Shown: in pieces, positions 60,394 through 64,000 of the stretch
Numbering within the stretch: position 1 is the stretch's first letter
Layout: every line of letters starts with the position of its first letter
NCBI GenBank assembly: GCA_963971305.1
Contig: OZ020311.1
Coordinates: 7,812,001 to 7,876,000, forward strand
DNA length: 64,000 nt
Direction of reading: 5' to 3'
Origin: Arcuatula senhousia
Lineage: Eukaryota > Mollusca > Bivalvia > Mytilida > Mytilidae
Notes under the pieces: model-generated
Told to the model about the DNA's origin: nothing
Databases searched by the model: none
Seen by the model: only the letters and a program-made list of their open reading frames with translations
Position numbers and translations under genes: made by a program

Positions 60394-61203
60394 TTTGCGG
60401 CATCGTATGGCAATTGACCTTTTCATTTCAAAATTCAGAATGCACTGAGATCTTATACCTTTAAAAAAAACATACAGAACCAGTGGGGTTAGAGGCAAGT
60501 TCGACTGAAAACCCTAAATTTGGAGGAATGTTTTAACAAATTTACGCATACCGGTCAGTTTCCAAGTGGAATGTTGCATAATTCTGGTACCCGGTTACTG
60601 AAAACCTTTTCCGCGTGTATACCGACTACACCCGATAATACCAAAGACATCTAATATTTTAAGGAGTTTCGAAAAGGGGGATATTGTTGGTTTAAATGTA
60701 AGCTACTTTACTAATTGTAAGTGTTTTACGGAAACAGATAACAAAATAACCCATAGATCTACCTTTGTTTATTGCAAAGTTTGAATGGCTGATAAGTGAC
60801 TTTTACATAGCAAAGCATAATTCTAAGAGGAAACTGCATCGGTGCACAAGATTTTTATTGATATTTCATTCGTTATTTTGAAATGTTATTTTTTCGTGTT
60901 AATTGAATACCAACTTTTTTCAGCAAATTAGCAGTATTTATTTATTTAGAGAAGCATTCTTTGCGAAATTAATAGTGTTAACTTTTTCTTTTAATAATAC
61001 GGAAGACTGATATTGAATGAGTTAATTAATTATATCTAAACACCGAAACTGACATCCGAACAGATATGTTTATTTAATGCATAATGCTTACAAGTGCAGC
61101 AAAACAAAGATTGGTTTTCTGAAACGACTTAAACATTCTGTTAAAATCATATAATCATCTTTTACTACGTCTAATTATTCCCGGTTCTGGCAAATACATC
61201 GCT
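60394..61203. other. No gene recognised
   Basis: No supported exon or repeat family; AT-rich toward the right. Confidence 0.4.
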
Positions 61204-61398
61204 TCAAAGCTTCAACTTCCCGCCATCTTTTAATTGAGGTAATCCGAGCGGATTAACGACAGTTCGGAACATTTCTTGATGACAGGGTTTCGGTGTTTTT
61301 GCTTCGACAGCCGGGAAACACCCGGTATCTGGTGAGTGATCAGAGCCACACGCAAAATTAAACAATAGTAAACAATAAAAAACGATGTGTAAATTCAT
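61204..61398 (-). CDS. Small ORF with signal peptide, possible secreted peptide
   Basis: Frame of 64 codons from ATG 61398-61396 to TGA 61206-61204. The first 18 residues, MNLHIVFYCLLLFNFACG, form a clear signal peptide with a plausible cleavage after Gly18. The rest, starting SDHSPDTGCFPAVEAKTPKP, has Cys27 and Cys39 and a proline-rich, mildly basic end. Codon use is mixed and GC content is higher than the surroundings, which supports real coding. An in-frame TAA lies immediately before the ATG; the -3 base is T, so the initiation context is weak. It may be complete or the first exon of a longer gene. I do not recognise the family. Confidence 0.4.
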   Translation of the reverse strand: MNLHIVFYCLLLFNFACGSDHSPDTGCFPAVEAKTPKPCHQEMFRTVVNPLGLPQLKDGGKLKL

Positions 61399-61651
61399 TT
61401 AACTTCGGTCATTGCATCTTTTTTTCTTTCTATTGGTTCCAGTCGCTTTAATAACCCAATTGGCTTAAAGAGCAATTAACTTTTTCTAAGCGTATGTTTA
61501 AGTGTTTATTTCTTTAAAGTAAAACATCGCTATATATATATTTCCACGATTTTCGAGAATTTGTGAAGTGAATTCAATTGAATTGTCAAAATTTTCAAGC
61601 ATTAAATTGATCGAGTTTATATAAAAACAAGATTGCTACGCGTAGCCATGT

Positions 61652-62550
61652 GTCCCCCGCCGCCGCATAAAAGTTATGTGGTATGTCAATTCAAGAGATA
61701 TATTTTCTGAGAAACAATTGAAATTGGTTGTCAAAATATGGGATGATCACAACTAACAGTACCCTATCAGTGTGTAAAGTTCCAGCAACATCCATTCATT
61801 AATATCAGAGGAGTTGCACCCACAAAAATGTTTGACATGACCAAGTCCCATTTTTTGGACCGAAAATCACAAATTCCTAAATAACTCGAAAACTGTAAAT
61901 ATTGTTTCAATTTTTTTTTTTGTATTATTATAGAGTACTTTTTGCTCTATCAGCCTACAAAATTTCAGAACCCTGTGCACCTAGGTAACCGAGATATTGG
62001 ATGTCCTATATTTTGACCTTTCTTCCCTGTTTCCATGGAAACGGCGGCCATTTTGAAAATTTCAAATATGGGATGATCATCTACTTATTGTACCCTATCA
62101 GTGTTTAAAGTTTCAGCCACATCCATTCAGTAGTGTCCGAGGAGTTGCACCCACAAAAACGTTTGACAAAGTCCCATTTTTCGGACTGAAAAATCACAAA
62201 TTCGTAAATAACTCGAAAACCGTAAATATCCCTTCAAAATTTTATTTCGTATTATTATAGTGTACCTTTTGCTCTATCAGCCTACAAAATTTCAGAACCC
62301 TGTGCACCTAGGTAACTGAGATATTGAATGTCCTATATTTTGACCTTTCTTCCGTTTCCATGGAAACGACGGCCATTTTGAAAATTTCAAATATGGGATG
62401 ATCATCTACTAATTGTACCCTATCAGTGTGTAAAGTTTCAGCAGCATCCGTTCCGTAGTGTCCGAGGAGTTGCACCCACAAAAAACGTGACGGACGGACG
62501 GACGGACGGAGACCATTACTAAGTCCCTCCGACGCGTTGCGGCGGGGGAC
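61652..62550 (+). mobile_element. GTCCCCCGCCGC-bounded element with 330-bp repeats
   Basis: Terminal inverted repeats of 12 bp: GTCCCCCGCCGC (61652-61663) and GCGGCGGGGGAC (62539-62550). Inside, a unit beginning ATGGGATGATCA occurs at 61738, 62068 and 62393 (periods 330 and 325); the third is truncated and runs into a (GACG)n-like GGACGGACGGACGGACGG tract. Shared words include GAGGAGTTGCACCCACAAAA and CCTGTGCACCTAGGTAAC. Just outside the left end is the palindrome GCTACGCGTAGC (61635-61646). No coding frame. I recall this family from bivalve genomes. Confidence 0.8.
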
Positions 62551-62599
62551 AAAAACGGTAACTAAACTTAGTTAACGGGTTCTACAACAAATGGTATCA

Positions 62600-62870
62600 A
62601 TGGTCCTTATGATCAATGGAAAATCTGTCTAAAGAAAAAAAATAAATGGCCGGATTTCTTAAATAGGAAGTAAGTTAATCGAATCCCACGCTTTTGGACT
62701 CAACACTGATGCTGATACAAAATATCAAGTGGCTGTGATCATTAGTTGCTGGGCAAACATTTCCAAAAAGTTTATTCCACGTCCGCCCGCCGCCTGACAT
62801 TCACAACTTCATAACCCGGATTTTTAACTCCGTAAAATCCTGTCAAAACTTAACAAAAATGCAGTGAAAG
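62600..62870 (+). repeat. Dispersed repeat D, copy 2
   Basis: AAATGGCCGGATTTCTTAAA, ACTGATGCTGATACAAAATA, AGTTGCTGGGCAAAC and TCCGCCCGCCGCCTGACATTC match 51190-51500 in order and orientation, with indels. Confidence 0.75.
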
Positions 62871-64000
62871 AAGAAATGACAATTTATAATTAAGATTATC
62901 AACCCCTTTAAAAATCGCTCATTTCTTGCATTAGCTCTGACAGTCAGGCTGGTGAATACTCATGCAGCGAAAATCTGGTTCACCAGCAGCGGTTAAAGCA
63001 GGTTCAAACATACTAAATACAAAATAGCATTCAATAGAAACGGTTAAATCTTGCTATCCTGGGAATTCCTATTTCATGTGATGTTACTCTTTGTCAGCAA
63101 CATTTAAGTGAACACGTTTTATAGAAGTACCCGATAAGGCTAAAATTTTCCAAATATTTTGAAAAAGAGAAACTCACGCCTTCATCTGGGAAATCGAATA
63201 CAGTACGAGGAGGTATCTCTTAGTAAACAAGAGGCTCCAAGGATACTTTGCTGGTAGACTTTTTTCAGTAGCATTTTCCACTGAATTTAGATACGAGTAG
63301 GAAATAAGAACATAACTGCAACGTGCAGATGTTTAATGCGTGTTGAATATGGTTTTCTCTAAGCAAAGTGTTTTACCTCTTCATCTTACCAACTGAGTAA
63401 CTAGTTCTATACAAAATATTTCTCTAGAAGTCGTATTATCATTTAGAGAAGCCAAAAACCTTGATTTGGATGTCGGAACTTTCAACCAAGATTATGCTGA
63501 AATATATGCATATTGCTTTCAAATTACAACATTTTGGAAGAAAATTATAGTAATTATACAGAGGAAACGTGCATAAAAAATATACTAATATTATACGAAA
63601 CATTTTATATAAAACAAAGGAATTATGAATGAATGTTCACGTCAGTTGTGGACCCAGGGGAAGGTTTCGAAGGTGGGAGGTCTCCACCGTCTTGGGAATA
63701 ATTGTTGTTTTCGTTTACGTTTTAACGCGAAAATCTATATAAATCCCCGCTCCTTCCACTCCATTTGATTTCAACCTGAACTCTTTGTGAATCCCCTTAT
63801 CTCTCGAAATTGTATTAACCTGAATGAATAGCACAATTTGTGGAATCAAACTATGCAAAAAGGAAAACAGTCAGCACACTTCAGAAAAACTCCGCGTTCG
63901 CGTTCACCGCTATAGAAGTCTAGTCTACCGACCAGGAAAAAAAATATCACAAATATCCTGGCATACCAGAAAACCATTTTGAAGTTCTTAAAAGTCACTG
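62871..64000. other. No gene recognised
   Basis: No exon supported. A patch at 63640-63740 with GTGGACCCAGGGGAAGG and AGGTCTCCACCGTC may be an old MITE. Confidence 0.4.

Noticed and set aside
1..64000. CRISPR array, operons, phage or bacterial genes
   Set aside because: The direct repeats present are tandem or dispersed eukaryotic repeats, genes have spliceosomal introns, and no prokaryotic gene is recognisable.

Overview
The window is AT-rich, intron-bearing animal DNA, most probably from a bivalve mollusc and plausibly a mussel (Mytilidae). The reasons are a complete lophotrochozoan-type engrailed homeobox gene, GT-AG introns, Penelope-like retroelements with GIY-YIG endonuclease, and several repeat families that I associate with mussel and oyster genomes: the AGCTCACCTGG... 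element, the GTCCCCCGCCGC element, AAGTCGCCC arrays and a tRNA-derived SINE. The species call is inference from memory of such sequences; no search was run. Nothing looks bacterial or phage-like, and there is no CRISPR array or operon.

Only two multi-exon genes are well supported. (1) engrailed, minus strand, exons 41276-40898 and 39259-38952, 228 codons, with eh1, EH2, linker, homeodomain and C-terminal EH5 regions. (2) A three-exon plus-strand gene (21156-21261, 22787-23041, 23455-24008; 304 codons) for a predicted secreted protein. It has a signal peptide, a histidine-rich segment, a long Ser/Thr-rich mucin-like segment and two copies of a C-x3-C-x(8-11)-C-x-C motif. I do not recognise its family. 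Three weaker coding candidates are a 64-residue ORF with a signal peptide (61398-61204, minus), a possible terminal exon at 57366-57573 (plus) and an unidentified 91-residue ORF at 30040-29765 (minus).

Most of the rest is mobile-element debris. 0-5 kb: one reverse-transcriptase relic, otherwise featureless AT-rich DNA. 5.2-7.9 kb: a hairpin minisatellite followed by a roughly 450-bp tandem array. 8-12.5 kb: a SINE, relics, and tandem 3' tails of a retroelement here called family B. 15.6-18.2 kb: a large imperfect inverted repeat, a decayed reverse transcriptase (family A) and its 3' end duplicated head to tail (358-bp unit). 20.3-20.6 kb: a cluster of short palindromes. 24.3-27.4 kb: a family B relic and a decayed Penelope-like element with RT and GIY-YIG domains. 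32.4-34.2 kb: a family B RT pseudogene on the minus strand. 38-44.7 kb: engrailed and surroundings, noticeably free of recognisable repeats. 44.7-50.9 kb: nested elements and a 2-kb tandem-structured element. 51-63 kb: several MITE-like elements, two with clear target-site evidence (59.1 kb with TTAA, 60.2 kb with an 11-bp duplication), and a second tandem-structured element at 61.7-62.6 kb.

The two supported genes show no functional link. Engrailed is a nuclear transcriptional repressor of developmental patterning, in molluscs also linked to shell-field borders. The other gene encodes an extracellular or matrix-type protein. The retroelement families are connected by shared 3' tails, which allow truncated copies to be assigned and oriented.
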